The notes under the pieces were generated by a model. The model saw only the letters and a program-made list of their open reading frames with translations, did not search any database and had not been told where the DNA came from. A program made the translations under genes and the position numbers. Shown in pieces: positions 49,913-58,921 of a stretch of 64,000 bases of DNA. The number at the start of each line of letters is the position of its first letter. Within the stretch, counting starts at the first letter, position 1. The DNA comes from a virus, in IMG/VR virus record IMGVR_UViG_3300030333_005233, positions 1 through 64,000 of that record; one strand, given 5' to 3'.

Positions 49913-50682
49913 TCTTTTTTTTCAAAAATTTCAATAATATCATCTATCCATTTCTTGTGAATGCTTACTCTGGTGTGGGCAGACCAATCTCTCCTGCTAG
50001 AATCTAGTCTACCATCATCTGTAAAAATACAAGAGTGAACTCCAGCTAATTTTTTATCAATAAATAAGCCTCCTCCGCTGTCTCCATTTCCTATTAAATA
50101 TTCTAAAGAAGTATAAGGAGGTTTATCTACAGAGCAAACAATCATACCTTGAAATAATTCATTATCGACATAATTAGATCCAGCTCTCCTTTTTTTGTCA
50201 GAAGCAACTATACCAGTTGTCCATGTGCCATTCATGCCCCATCCAGCTAGACTACAAAGTTTTCCCATTTCATCTTTTTTATCGTATAGTTCTGGATAAA
50301 AATCTAATTTAATTTCTTCTTCTAGTAAACAGACTGCAATATCTAAGGGTCCAACTTCTTTGTCTTGATCGGCTTTTGGGCAAACGTATCCTAATATTTT
50401 TATTTTTTTGTCGCCAAATATTACATGTGACGATTCAGTGTCTTGTACAACATGAGATGCAGTAATCAATATTCTTGGCCTTACAATGACTCCTGAGCCA
50501 TAGAAGACAGATAAATTTTCTTGTCCCTCTATTTTCATTTTGCCACTTACAGGCACTACGCATTCGTGTTTTGCTCCGTACTCTAGATACTTTGAATCTG
50601 CAATGCTAGGATTTCTTGTTCCAGAAATCGCTTGGGATGAAAGGCCAAAGAAAATAGCTAAGAATAATATAAGATATCGCAT
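49909..50682 (-). CDS. Secreted trypsin-like serine protease 2
   Basis: 257 residues from ATG 50682 (AAGGAG upstream), beginning with a signal peptide (MRYLILFLAIFFGLSSQAIS). The triad is H77 (LITASHVVQ), D114 (GPLDIAVCLL) and S202 (IGNGDSGGGLF), with GWG present near residue 147. Cysteine pairs suggest disulfides and periplasmic folding. It shares the class but little sequence with the protease at 16584-17429. The first 77 bases overlap the HNH gene. Confidence 0.85.
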   Translation of the reverse strand: MRYLILFLAIFFGLSSQAISGTRNPSIADSKYLEYGAKHECVVPVSGKMKIEGQENLSVFYGSGVIVRPRILITASHVVQDTESSHVIFGDKKIKILGYVCPKADQDKEVGPLDIAVCLLEEEIKLDFYPELYDKKDEMGKLCSLAGWGMNGTWTTGIVASDKKRRAGSNYVDNELFQGMIVCSVDKPPYTSLEYLIGNGDSGGGLFIDKKLAGVHSCIFTDDGRLDSSRRDWSAHTRVSIHKKWIDDIIEIFEKKD

Positions 50683-51019
50683 TAAGACGCTCCTTACTTG
50701 CAGCACCAAATTTATAACTGTAAGATCTATGAGCCTTTGCTTCACGATAGTCTTCGCAGTCTTGTATTACATTCTCATTCCAGCTTTTCCAATCCATAAA
50801 ATGTCCAAAGACAAAATGACAATATTTGCCGCACAGTGTGATTAAGTTAGTGGGATCTAGCTCTTTTTCGGGAGCTATATGATACGGAACAATGTGATGC
50901 ACTTCTAGTCCTTCTTCACGTCCACACGCAGCACAAGTGGGATTATTTTTTATATGTTCTGCACGTACCTTTCGCCATTGCGAAGAACGCCCATATAATT
51001 TATCTATTAAGCCAAACAT
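50606..51019 (-). CDS. HNH endonuclease
   Basis: 137 residues. CAACGREEGLEVHHIVPYHI (zinc C29, C32; H41, H42) and NLITLCGKYCHFVFGH (C63, C67, H68) form the HNH metal site. The C-terminal part contains a hydrophobic stretch (LNAISYIILSYFLWPFI) encoded where the next gene, in another frame, encodes its signal peptide. HNH genes of this kind serve as homing endonucleases or packaging-associated nucleases; being free-standing among unrelated genes favours a homing role. Confidence 0.78.
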   Translation of the reverse strand: MFGLIDKLYGRSSQWRKVRAEHIKNNPTCAACGREEGLEVHHIVPYHIAPEKELDPTNLITLCGKYCHFVFGHFMDWKSWNENVIQDCEDYREAKAHRSYSYKFGAASKERLNAISYIILSYFLWPFIPSDFWNKKS

Positions 51020-51036
51020 AAAAAACTCCTGCCATT

Positions 51037-51063
51037 ATTATACACTATTTTGATGTATATCAA
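51037..51063 (-). promoter_or_regulatory. Possible promoter for the HNH-protease pair
   Basis: On the minus strand TTGATA (51063-51058) and TATAAT (51042-51037) are 15 bases apart, with GTG directly before the -10. It lies about 18 bases upstream of the HNH ATG and spans the end of the preceding gene. The GTGTATAAT core recurs at 38035-38043. Confidence 0.5.
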
Positions 51064-52387
51064 TATCAAATATTCTAGCAATCCAATAGCAAAAACCAGA
51101 TCCCCAAGGATAAACGCTAAAAGAGTGTATTTTTTGGGATTTTGACAAAATTTTCATATCTAAAGCAACATAGTACATATTGTTTATTTTTTGCCGCCTA
51201 TCTATCTCAAGTGACTTTATGAAGCCGGGATTGTCAGACGAATGCTGACTTTTTTCATGCGTTACCCTAATATCGTAATCGGTTTTATCTATGATATTTT
51301 TCTTAATATACTCCTTAAATTTGTTTGAATCGGACATAACTATAGTAGTTTTTTTACTGTTTAGGTAAGATGAGATAACGCTTTTAGAAAGTTTTTCGTA
51401 ATCTAAATCAAAGTTTTTTGTGTTTATATTGTCAACATCTAGCTCTGTTTTGGAAAGGTGACTAGAACATTCATGGTCCCCGAGTCTAAAATGAATAACT
51501 TCATAATCTAATAGATCTAGATCAGAGAATGTTTTTTCCACATCCTCGTTAAAAATAATATTGTCTTTCATGAACGATTGACATTCTTTAGAAAGATCGT
51601 CGTCTTCCTCGCTTCCAATCTTATCGGAGTAGCTAGAAAAAATAATTACATTTTTATTCTTAGAGTTATTTAATTCATTTGCTATATTGTTTTCCATGTT
51701 TATGAAATAATCAAACTGTGTCGCATATTCTTTACGATGTTTTTCTGTGTCAAATATTTTATCTGTGGAAACTTTAATCTTACACTTTGATTTTACATAC
51801 GTACCAAGATCATGATTGTCAAATGATATCATAAAATTTATGCGTTTCTTATGCAACAGATCTGCTAAATAACAACAGCCCCTGAGAAAATCGCCTACAC
51901 CGCTTGAACTTGCATTGTAATATGCATTGATTACATTCTTCCCATCTAAGTTATAAAAGTCTATCATGTTTGATAGAACCTGAAAATAATCTTCAACAAT
52001 GTATTTTTTAAAATTTTTAATCACGCTCCTAGAGGGGTTGTCGGTTTCTGATACGTGAACGTTTACACACTCTACCATGCAACTTTTTTGTTGATCACTC
52101 AGTTGATCTTCGTGCTTACTAAACGCCAGATAAAATTCATCAAGCACTTTGTCGTCAACGTTGCAAGCTGTTAAATAAAAAAACAAAACACATATCGCTA
52201 AATCCATGTCCAAAATGCCATAATCATTATATAGCTTAGTAATAGTAGTGATACATTTTTCGTAATCTTTTTTATTGTATAACATGCATGATTCAACATA
52301 CATGCGTTCTTGCTCATCAAGTTCGCACAAATCTACAGATGCACCTTTAGACAGTTTATCAATTACATCTAAAACTTTATTGTTCAT
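51038..52387 (-). CDS. Probable fucosyltransferase-like enzyme
   Basis: 449 residues. YEVIHFRLGDHECSS near residue 293 resembles the H-x-R-x-GD/DY motif of the GT11/GT23/GT65-type fucosyltransferase superfamily, and TTIVMSDSNKFKEYI the following D-S-x region where GDP-fucose is bound. The last part (KIHSFSVYPWGSGFCYWIA) matches the end of such folds. The N-terminal 150 residues are helical repeats of the TPR type by eye. If right it would use GDP-fucose, whose synthase-like gene lies at 54847-55779. Confidence 0.5.
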   Translation of the reverse strand: MNNKVLDVIDKLSKGASVDLCELDEQERMYVESCMLYNKKDYEKCITTITKLYNDYGILDMDLAICVLFFYLTACNVDDKVLDEFYLAFSKHEDQLSDQQKSCMVECVNVHVSETDNPSRSVIKNFKKYIVEDYFQVLSNMIDFYNLDGKNVINAYYNASSSGVGDFLRGCCYLADLLHKKRINFMISFDNHDLGTYVKSKCKIKVSTDKIFDTEKHRKEYATQFDYFINMENNIANELNNSKNKNVIIFSSYSDKIGSEEDDDLSKECQSFMKDNIIFNEDVEKTFSDLDLLDYEVIHFRLGDHECSSHLSKTELDVDNINTKNFDLDYEKLSKSVISSYLNSKKTTIVMSDSNKFKEYIKKNIIDKTDYDIRVTHEKSQHSSDNPGFIKSLEIDRRQKINNMYYVALDMKILSKSQKIHSFSVYPWGSGFCYWIARIFDIDIHQNSV

Positions 52388-53123
52388 TGTTCCAATTACA
52401 CTTCATGGTGGAGAAGAAAGACCCTTGAACGTAATAATCTCTAACAAAACCTTCTGATTGCAAGAATGGGTTTAAAGTAGATCCAATATCAAGATAGGTA
52501 TTATTAGGAGAATCTTTTGTGAGTTCATATGCCAATATATTTCCAAATGGCCCACAACAAAACAAAAACACATAGTCTTGTATATGCTCACTATGTATCA
52601 AAGTTTTTGATTCTTGTATAACAGTGTAGTTTGTAGACCATGAATTACTTGCCAACTTGAATAAATGTTTTGGTTTAAATGGTAGATTGTCTACTTTGCT
52701 TTTTTCATTGCAGAACAAGACAATATTCCTATCTTCAAAAATTGGTAATATGTTTGATAGAAAATAGCTATAGTTGTTGTTGACCCATAGATTAGCCCAT
52801 GTGACCTGTTCTTCGTTCTGCCCGCAGTATTTTCTCATCTCCATGTGTGTGTCTACCCCTTGGCAGCATGGGCATGAAACGCCAACAAAGTAATTAGGAT
52901 TCTTGTACTTGAACGAGTCTATTAGTTGTTTTCTTTTTATTCCATCTAGTGCGTTTTTACTATCAAACCAAAATTCTCTATTATTTATATCTTTATTTTG
53001 CATAACGGCCCATTCGCCGTCAGCATATTTTGAGAAAGTAAAATTCTCACGATTAGATAATTTATGCTCAAACACCTTTATGTCGTGTTCAATGTTTTTA
53101 TTAGGTATGGTAGATAGCTTCAT
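52377..53123 (-). CDS. GT-D-type glycosyltransferase (DUF1792-like)
   Basis: 248 residues. FTFSKYADGEWAVM stands where DUF1792/GT-D enzymes have the 'RFGDGE' donor-binding motif, and VFLFCCGPFGNILAYELTK followed by NNTYLDIGSTLNPF matches the later Gly-rich and D-x-G region. A conserved-looking CPCCQG sits near residue 83. GT-D enzymes elongate glycans on adhesins. It overlaps its neighbours at both ends, inside the glycan island. Confidence 0.55.
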   Translation of the reverse strand: MKLSTIPNKNIEHDIKVFEHKLSNRENFTFSKYADGEWAVMQNKDINNREFWFDSKNALDGIKRKQLIDSFKYKNPNYFVGVSCPCCQGVDTHMEMRKYCGQNEEQVTWANLWVNNNYSYFLSNILPIFEDRNIVLFCNEKSKVDNLPFKPKHLFKLASNSWSTNYTVIQESKTLIHSEHIQDYVFLFCCGPFGNILAYELTKDSPNNTYLDIGSTLNPFLQSEGFVRDYYVQGSFFSTMKCNWNNEQ

Positions 53124-54123
53124 CTTTATATGTCTCTTTCTTTATAATTTTAAGTATCTTTTTGCTTGCATCTCCATTTCCATATGGACATTTTTCATTG
53201 ACTAATTCCATTTTTGTATTGTTAAACATATCGTACAGCTTAGAAGGGTCTTTGCACATCTGGGCAAATATGCCATCTCCTTCTGTCCTCTCAGTAGTTT
53301 TTCTACAAACTATACATTTCTTTTTTAAAAATGATGATTCTTCTTGAAGTCCTCCGCTGTCTGTAATGACTAATGCGCATTTAGCTAATTCTGATACGCA
53401 ATCATTATAGGACATTGGATCAACAACTTCAATATGTTTTAATATATTCTTGTGTTTTCTTATTTCTGGATTAGGATGCATTGGAAATAAAAATTTAAGA
53501 TCTTTTCTGCTCTCAGCTATTTTTTCTAAGCTTTCAAACCAATCCTTCATTATATTTATATTTTCTCTTCTGTGCATAGTTATGAATACAGTGTTTCCAA
53601 GAGATGGTTTTATATGTATTAGGTTGTCTAGCACAGTATTCCCCACTACAAATACTTTACCCTGATGGTTATTTTTTATAACTTTTGCATTTGCTTTTGT
53701 TGGACACAGGTGAATGTTTGCCATATTGCTAATAGAGACTCTGTTAAATTCTTCAGGGTATGGGTTGTTCATGTCCCAAGATCTTAAGCCAGCCTCTAGA
53801 TGTATAATATTTAACTTTCTATGAAAAGCTGACAATGCAATAGCAAAGGCAGACGTTGTATCGCCCTGTACTAAAACATGTCTTACATTTTCATATATTT
53901 TATCACCATTATTTATTACTGCTGCAAGTATATCATCTAGTCTATTATGCTGTGTTGGTATTCTTAAATATCCTATATTGTGATGACGAACAGATTTGTC
54001 TATTATATCACAGTGCTGCCCTGTGGATAGGATCGTGTAGGGAACTTTTGCACGTCTAAATTGTTCCAGAACTGGTTTAATTTTTATCCACTCTGGTCTA
54101 GTTCCAAAAGCCACTAGTATCAT
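53101..54123 (-). CDS. wecB: UDP-N-acetylglucosamine 2-epimerase (non-hydrolysing)
   Basis: 340 residues with WecB hallmarks: VAFGTRPEWIKIKPVL, VLVQGDTTSAFAIALSAFH, IHLEAGLRSWDMNNPYPEEF, ITMHRREN, LVITDSGGLQEESSFL and CPYGNGDASKKIL. It interconverts UDP-GlcNAc and UDP-ManNAc, supplying an N-acetylmannosamine donor for surface glycans. It overlaps its downstream GT-D-like neighbour by 23 bases and its upstream neighbour by four. Confidence 0.93.
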   Translation of the reverse strand: MILVAFGTRPEWIKIKPVLEQFRRAKVPYTILSTGQHCDIIDKSVRHHNIGYLRIPTQHNRLDDILAAVINNGDKIYENVRHVLVQGDTTSAFAIALSAFHRKLNIIHLEAGLRSWDMNNPYPEEFNRVSISNMANIHLCPTKANAKVIKNNHQGKVFVVGNTVLDNLIHIKPSLGNTVFITMHRRENINIMKDWFESLEKIAESRKDLKFLFPMHPNPEIRKHKNILKHIEVVDPMSYNDCVSELAKCALVITDSGGLQEESSFLKKKCIVCRKTTERTEGDGIFAQMCKDPSKLYDMFNNTKMELVNEKCPYGNGDASKKILKIIKKETYKDEAIYHT

Positions 54124-54866
54124 TTTTGATCCTTAGTAAGTTTATAACCTTGAGAAATGATATAGTTCCAGTACGAATGTGCCTGCATGTGACCCTCGCC
54201 TGTGCGAGAGGTAGCAAACATATCTTCTCCATATGTATTTGGATCTGTAGAACCCCACATTTCTTTATCATCTGGTGGGTGTGGAGGAACATATGTATTT
54301 AGTCCAAAATGTTTTTGTACTGAGTATGACATATGCATATCTTCTCCACCTCTGGGTAATGGGCTAGATGGGGCTTCTGCCCAATATGCTCTCAGCCATT
54401 CTCTTTCAAAAAACCAACAGTGTCCCATGATGTCTACTTGTTCTACCTGTGTATTTGGATTGCTAGCACCAAATGTTTCATATTGACAACCCGGATAATT
54501 TCTATAGTCATCACCTGTCATGCGAACACCTCTGCACCCAAGAACTCCTCTGTGGCTTTTCATTGTTTCCACGCAGTTGTCTAGCCATTTAGATCCGGGT
54601 ATCGTGTCGTCATCTATCATACAAATGTATTGTGAAAAACTATTTAGAGCATAAGCAAATCTAGCCCATACTCCAAGATTTTTATTACAAAAAGAAGATG
54701 TGCATTTTTCCACTATTTCTGTTGGATATTTATCAAACGACATTTGATCATAGTTAGACCAAAGCATTATATCGTCAATCTTTTTGCATGTTTGATTTTG
54801 TATGGCGTTGTATTGAGCTTCTAAAACATGCGGGCGTTTATACCCATTAAGAATTATAGTAATCAT
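54120..54866 (-). CDS. GT-A glycosyltransferase, GT2/GT64-like
   Basis: 248 residues. ITIILNGYKRPHVLEAQYNA is the nucleotide-binding strand, and YICMIDDDTIPGSKWLDNCV gives DDD, the metal motif. GHCWFFEREWLRAYW and PRGGEDMHMSYSVQKHFG carry the ED motif near the acceptor site. The N-terminal GYKRP resembles the exostosin-like/GT64 family. It is joined by a four-base overlap to wecB and 20 bases to the fucose synthase-like gene. Confidence 0.78.
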   Translation of the reverse strand: MITIILNGYKRPHVLEAQYNAIQNQTCKKIDDIMLWSNYDQMSFDKYPTEIVEKCTSSFCNKNLGVWARFAYALNSFSQYICMIDDDTIPGSKWLDNCVETMKSHRGVLGCRGVRMTGDDYRNYPGCQYETFGASNPNTQVEQVDIMGHCWFFEREWLRAYWAEAPSSPLPRGGEDMHMSYSVQKHFGLNTYVPPHPPDDKEMWGSTDPNTYGEDMFATSRTGEGHMQAHSYWNYIISQGYKLTKDQK

Positions 54867-55779
54867 TTCTAAACCAATCTATTGTTTTTTTAAGACCTTC
54901 TTCTAGGTTTGTCTTTGCTCTAAAACCTAAGTAGTGTTCTGCCTTTGATACATCTAGTCTTCTGCGTGGTTGTCCATCTGGATAATTTTTGTTGAATTTT
55001 ATCCTACCCCTATGTCCCATTTGTTTTTGTATCATTGATACTAATTGTTTGATAGTTATTTCTTTACCAGTTCCTACATTAATTAATTCTCCTGACATGG
55101 AGGAGTCCCATCTTTGTATTGCTTTTTTAATAGCGTCAGCACAGTCATCAACATAAAGAAATTCTCTGCTTGCTTTTCCTGTTCCCCAAATTTCTACATC
55201 ACTATGATTGTCGTCAATAGCTTTTTGGAACTTTAAAATAAGTGCTGGTATTACATGGCTGGAGCTTTCATCAAAGTTATCATGAGGTCCATACATGTTA
55301 ACAGGAATAAGATTTAATCCACTAAAATTATATTGTTTGCCATAGGATTGTATCATCTGCATGAGAGTTTTCTTAGCTATGCCATATGGAGCATTTGTCT
55401 CTTCTGGATATCCGTTCCAGATGTCTGCTTCTTTAAATGGAATTTTACAATGCTTTGGGTATGCGCATACAGTTCCCAGCATAATAAACTTTTCTACTCC
55501 ATGTTCTTTAGCTAGCTTGATAGTATTATATCCCATGATTAAGTTTTCTTCAATAAACAATCCGGGGTTATCTTTGTTCGCACCAATACCACCAACAGTT
55601 GCAGCTAGATGAACTACAATGTTTGGTTTTATATCTTTATACATTTGATTAGTTTGATCATATGATCTTAGATCATACGTAGAACTGTCTAATGCAGTAA
55701 CCATGCCTAAAGAATGCAGGTGAAGTGCCACTGATTTACCAAGAAACCCTTTTCCACCTGTGATTGCTATTTTATTCAT
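54847..55779 (-). CDS. fcl: GDP-L-fucose synthase-like epimerase/reductase
   Basis: 310 residues, SDR fold. ITGGKGFLGKSVALHL binds NADP(H), HLAATVGGIGANKDNP and MLGTVCAYPKH carry the catalytic Ser/Thr region, and APYGIAKKTLMQM the Tyr-x3-Lys. NMYGPHDNFD, VIPALILKF and YPDGQPRRRLDVSKA are typical of GDP-fucose synthases. It makes GDP-fucose from GDP-4-keto-6-deoxymannose; no GMD (GDP-mannose dehydratase) is in this window, so that precursor would come from the host or elsewhere in the genome. Confidence 0.88.
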   Translation of the reverse strand: MNKIAITGGKGFLGKSVALHLHSLGMVTALDSSTYDLRSYDQTNQMYKDIKPNIVVHLAATVGGIGANKDNPGLFIEENLIMGYNTIKLAKEHGVEKFIMLGTVCAYPKHCKIPFKEADIWNGYPEETNAPYGIAKKTLMQMIQSYGKQYNFSGLNLIPVNMYGPHDNFDESSSHVIPALILKFQKAIDDNHSDVEIWGTGKASREFLYVDDCADAIKKAIQRWDSSMSGELINVGTGKEITIKQLVSMIQKQMGHRGRIKFNKNYPDGQPRRRLDVSKAEHYLGFRAKTNLEEGLKKTIDWFRNDYYNS

Positions 55780-55796
55780 GTTTTCTAGAACTTCTC

Positions 55797-56183
55797 CTAA
55801 TACGGACTTTCAGCAAAAATTTTTTTAAATCTGATATAATCTTTAATGTAGTCTCCCACATCGTAATCTTCAGAGCATATGGACAATAATATATCATTGC
55901 CTGTGCAGTATTTTTGTTCGTCCCATACTAGTCGATTGACAAAAACACTTTCACCTTCGTGAAGTACGGTTGTGTTTATAGTTTTTCCTGTATCTAATTT
56001 TACCTCAATAATGCCAGAAATGCAAATTAAAATTTGTTTATTTCTGTAGTGTGCATGTTTCCCTCTGATTTCGCCTTTGGGTACATCTGATACGTAGAAT
56101 ACACGCTTAGGCTCGAATGGGAGATTGTCTAATACAGTTAGGCAACCTCTATCGTCTATGTTTTTCTGAAGCTTTGTGTACAT
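55797..56183 (-). CDS. dTDP-4-keto-6-deoxyhexose 3,4-ketoisomerase (FdtA/QdtA type)
   Basis: 128-residue cupin. DRGCLTVLDNLPFEPKRVFY and PKGEIRGKHAHYRNKQILIC (the RGxHAH site) are hallmarks of FdtA/WxcM-type isomerases, which convert dTDP-4-keto-6-deoxyglucose to the 3-keto sugar. LVWDEQKYCTGNDILLSICSEDYD is the end of the fold. The gene partners the aminotransferase that overlaps its start by 35 bases. FdtA and QdtA (galacto or gluco product) cannot be told apart by eye. Confidence 0.85.
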   Translation of the reverse strand: MYTKLQKNIDDRGCLTVLDNLPFEPKRVFYVSDVPKGEIRGKHAHYRNKQILICISGIIEVKLDTGKTINTTVLHEGESVFVNRLVWDEQKYCTGNDILLSICSEDYDVGDYIKDYIRFKKIFAESPY

Positions 56184-57072
56184 GTTTTATAACTTTCTTA
56201 GTGTCTGATATGCTTAAGTTTTCATGAAACGGTATGCTTACAGTTTGTGTCGTTTCTTTTTCAGACAGGGGTAGGTTCTGTTGTTCACAATTGAAGTACG
56301 TTTTATTGTGACAATGGCTGTAGTGTATACCGCAAATTATACCCTGTTTTTTCATTGTGTCAATAAATTTTTTATTATCATCAACCCTAATTCTATACAG
56401 GTGATTGCTAGTATTGTTTAGTCCAAATGCTTTATTATATTTTTCTTTAATCTCTTGAAGTATTGTATTTTTATTATCTAGCTTTTGTAGGTTCCTGTGT
56501 GCTATCTCTGCCTGAAGAGAGTTCATATGCATCTTATAGCCTGCTATTTCTTGTTTTCGCTGCCAACTATTTTCTGACATTTTAGTTCCATTCATGGTCA
56601 TGACCCTGAAATAATCTATCAAGCCGGGATTGTTTGACACAACCATACCGCCATCACAGCTACCAACTGGCTTAGTGGGGTAAAAACTAAAAATCATACA
56701 CGCCTTGTCGTTTTGTAGTTGTGAATATATATTTCTATGAGTCTGCTGTGCTGAGTCAAAAATATTATCATGCAAGTGATAACAATGACCAACCCAATCA
56801 ATATCATCGTAAAAAGATATTTCATGTCCAGTGTTTGTTATAACATTTGGTACAACTATAGGCATTGTGCTTGGGATGCGTATTGTTGTTGGCTCATAGC
56901 TTGACAGTGCTAAGAATAATAAGCTAGATGCACTGTTAGCTGAACAGGCGTACTTTGCCCCCACATATTCTGCAAATTCTTCTTCTAACTCTGTAACTAC
57001 TGAATCGTGAACAAGGCTAGAAAATGTAGTAGTGTTTATGTTGTAAGTATTTATGTTAAATAAATTAATCAT
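56149..57072 (-). CDS. PLP-dependent sugar aminotransferase (DegT/FdtB-like)
   Basis: 307 residues from ATG 57072. EEEFAEYVGAKYACSANSAS is the DegT/DnrJ/EryC1 start; FSFYPTKPVGSCDGGMVVS contains the PLP-binding Lys, and IHYSHCHNKTYF with FHENLSISD lies near the C-terminus. Chain length is below the usual 360-380, owing mainly to a shorter centre. It should transfer an amino group to the C3 ketone made by the isomerase, giving a 3-amino-3,6-dideoxy sugar. Confidence 0.82.
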   Translation of the reverse strand: MINLFNINTYNINTTTFSSLVHDSVVTELEEEFAEYVGAKYACSANSASSLLFLALSSYEPTTIRIPSTMPIVVPNVITNTGHEISFYDDIDWVGHCYHLHDNIFDSAQQTHRNIYSQLQNDKACMIFSFYPTKPVGSCDGGMVVSNNPGLIDYFRVMTMNGTKMSENSWQRKQEIAGYKMHMNSLQAEIAHRNLQKLDNKNTILQEIKEKYNKAFGLNNTSNHLYRIRVDDNKKFIDTMKKQGIICGIHYSHCHNKTYFNCEQQNLPLSEKETTQTVSIPFHENLSISDTKKVIKHVHKASEKHRR

Positions 57073-57364
57073 TAAAAAATACCTTTGACTCCATGTTTTT
57101 GTCATCTATAAATAGATCATACGGCGGTTTACCAAAATGCAAATTATGATATTTTACAGACCACTTTTTAAATTGTTCCTCAGTTAAAGGTCTAAAATCT
57201 ATTCCACTGACAGTGCCACGAGCAGTCCAATAGGTAATAGTATTTCCTTCGTCATATAATTTATTTATTTTTGCTATCCTAGAATATATGGGCTTTGCAC
57301 TTTCATAGTTTCTTTCTTCTTCAAGATAGCATATTGTATCGTCAATATCAACGTAAATGTTCAT
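57065..57364 (-). CDS. Small HAD-type phosphatase
   Basis: 99 residues. IYVDIDDTICYLE supplies D6 and D8 of the HAD nucleophile motif, TITYWTARG motif II and DLFIDDKNM motif IV. There is no cap domain. Small HAD proteins like this occur in capsule and LPS clusters, with roles such as sugar-phosphate dephosphorylation. It overlaps the aminotransferase by eight bases, fitting the sugar-nucleotide pathway. Confidence 0.75.
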   Translation of the reverse strand: MNIYVDIDDTICYLEEERNYESAKPIYSRIAKINKLYDEGNTITYWTARGTVSGIDFRPLTEEQFKKWSVKYHNLHFGKPPYDLFIDDKNMESKVFFND

Positions 57365-58001
57365 TTAAAATTTCTAGCCCCTCTTTTGTTGGTGAAAACT
57401 CATTTGATAAAGTTAAAGGTTGTTTGTCTTCTACTAAGCAAAATGTTGCATCAACTAGTCCTTTTTTATGTAGTTCTTTCATAAAAGAAATTTCTGCATC
57501 ATGGTCATGATTCTTGTATAAATTGACATGGTTATTATAAGCGTGGCTTTTGACTTGATCGTCTCTAACAGAATACCCTACTAGGAAAGGCTTAAATCCA
57601 AGCAGTATACACTCAACCACATGTGATAATCCACATTTTGCTAAACCTTTTACTTCATAATTTAGGCTGTGCTTCTGATTGACTTCTGAAAAAGCAGACT
57701 CATTATTGTTTTTGTAATGCACAACTTTTATCCCAGAACAATGAAAGAATTCGTGTACTTTTTTTGCATGTTCTAGAGTCATTTTTTTACCACGATAGTC
57801 TACGAATAGTGCTTTGGCATTTGTTTTTTTTTGAAAATGCCTGTATACGTGGATGTTGCACACTTGCATGTCAGGATTTCTTTTTCCGTAACCCATGTCG
57901 GGAAGTAGAAAATTATTCCTAATTATTAAACCAAAACTGTCCACCAAGCTGTCAAAGTTTACATTTGTATACTTTCTGGAACCGCAGATAATAATGCTCA
58001 T
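57348..58001 (-). CDS. Possible sialyltransferase-like glycosyltransferase (GT42/GT29-like)
   Basis: 217 residues. MSIIICGSRKYTNVNFDSLV then PDMGYGKRNPDMQVCNIHVY resembles the CstII-like start (nucleotide-binding loop, then 'N' and 'R' donor contacts), and the centre KGLAKCGLSHVVECILLGFK matches the helix after the CMP-binding strand. The key His and motif GN-PS are not exact, so the family call is weak. It could be another unrecognised glycan enzyme. Position between the HAD phosphatase and RmlB supports a role in glycan synthesis. Confidence 0.4.
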   Translation of the reverse strand: MSIIICGSRKYTNVNFDSLVDSFGLIIRNNFLLPDMGYGKRNPDMQVCNIHVYRHFQKKTNAKALFVDYRGKKMTLEHAKKVHEFFHCSGIKVVHYKNNNESAFSEVNQKHSLNYEVKGLAKCGLSHVVECILLGFKPFLVGYSVRDDQVKSHAYNNHVNLYKNHDHDAEISFMKELHKKGLVDATFCLVEDKQPLTLSNEFSPTKEGLEILNEHLR

Positions 58002-58921
58002 AAGATTGACTCGATTCCTTCTTCAAATGTTGTTGGCGTAAAATTCACGAAAGGTTTACACTTTGCATCACTAATACTATATCTAATGTCATGTCCTAGT
58101 CTGTCCTTTACAAATTCAACATGCTCATCCCAATCTAAATTCATTTTGTTTAATACCGTCTGTATTACTTCAATATTAGTTTTTTCATCTGGTATGGCGA
58201 CATTGTAGACTTCGTTATTAAATTCATTTTTATCTAGTATTTCATTAATAATCTTTACTGAGTCTTTTACATATATCCAATCTCTTACATTCTTACCATC
58301 ACCATATAGTGGTATTTTTTTGCCATCTTTTATTGACTTTATAATTGTGGGTAAAAACTTTTCGCTGTTCTGTCTTGGTCCATAATTGTTACTCATCCTA
58401 ATGATAGTGTAAGGTATGTCAAATGTATTTGAGTATGCACAAACTATATGTTCAGCAGCTGCTTTAGTGGCAGCGTAGTAGTTTTTAGGTGCTAGGTTAT
58501 CGGACTCTACAAAAGATCCTTCAGCTATTGGTCCATAAACTTCATCAGTAGAAATTTGACAGATAGGGAATTTATTATTTTTGCAAGCCTCCATCAGAGA
58601 TTTAACACCAGCAATATTTGAATTGATAAAACAATCTTGACCTAATATAGAATTATCGACGTGTGTTTCAGCAGCAAAATTAATTACATAATCTATGTCA
58701 GCTATAGCTAACAATTTATCCATATATTCTGCATTACATATATCTGCTTTGTAGAAATGAAAATTCTTATTATCAGAGTGTCTCTCTATATTTTCTTCAT
58801 TTGCTGCATATGTCATTTTATCAACACCAAAAACTACACAGTCTTTTTCTAGTAGTAAGTCTAAGTAGTGACTGCCTATAAAGCCAGCACAACCAGTTAT
58901 TAAAACTCTATTCTTGCTCAT
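57998..58921 (-). CDS. rmlB: dTDP-glucose 4,6-dehydratase
   Basis: 307 residues, SDR fold. ITGCAGFIGSHYLDLLLEKD binds NAD; INFAAETHVDNSI, ISTDEVYGPIAEG, NYYAATKAAAEHIV (Tyr-x3-Lys) and MSNNYGPRQNSEKFLPTII are RmlB hallmarks. It makes dTDP-4-keto-6-deoxyglucose, the branch point of the phage's deoxy sugars. It overlaps rmlA by 14 bases, so the two are co-translated. FVKDRLGHDIRYSISDAKC is the last conserved part. Confidence 0.93.
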   Translation of the reverse strand: MSKNRVLITGCAGFIGSHYLDLLLEKDCVVFGVDKMTYAANEENIERHSDNKNFHFYKADICNAEYMDKLLAIADIDYVINFAAETHVDNSILGQDCFINSNIAGVKSLMEACKNNKFPICQISTDEVYGPIAEGSFVESDNLAPKNYYAATKAAAEHIVCAYSNTFDIPYTIIRMSNNYGPRQNSEKFLPTIIKSIKDGKKIPLYGDGKNVRDWIYVKDSVKIINEILDKNEFNNEVYNVAIPDEKTNIEVIQTVLNKMNLDWDEHVEFVKDRLGHDIRYSISDAKCKPFVNFTPTTFEEGIESIL

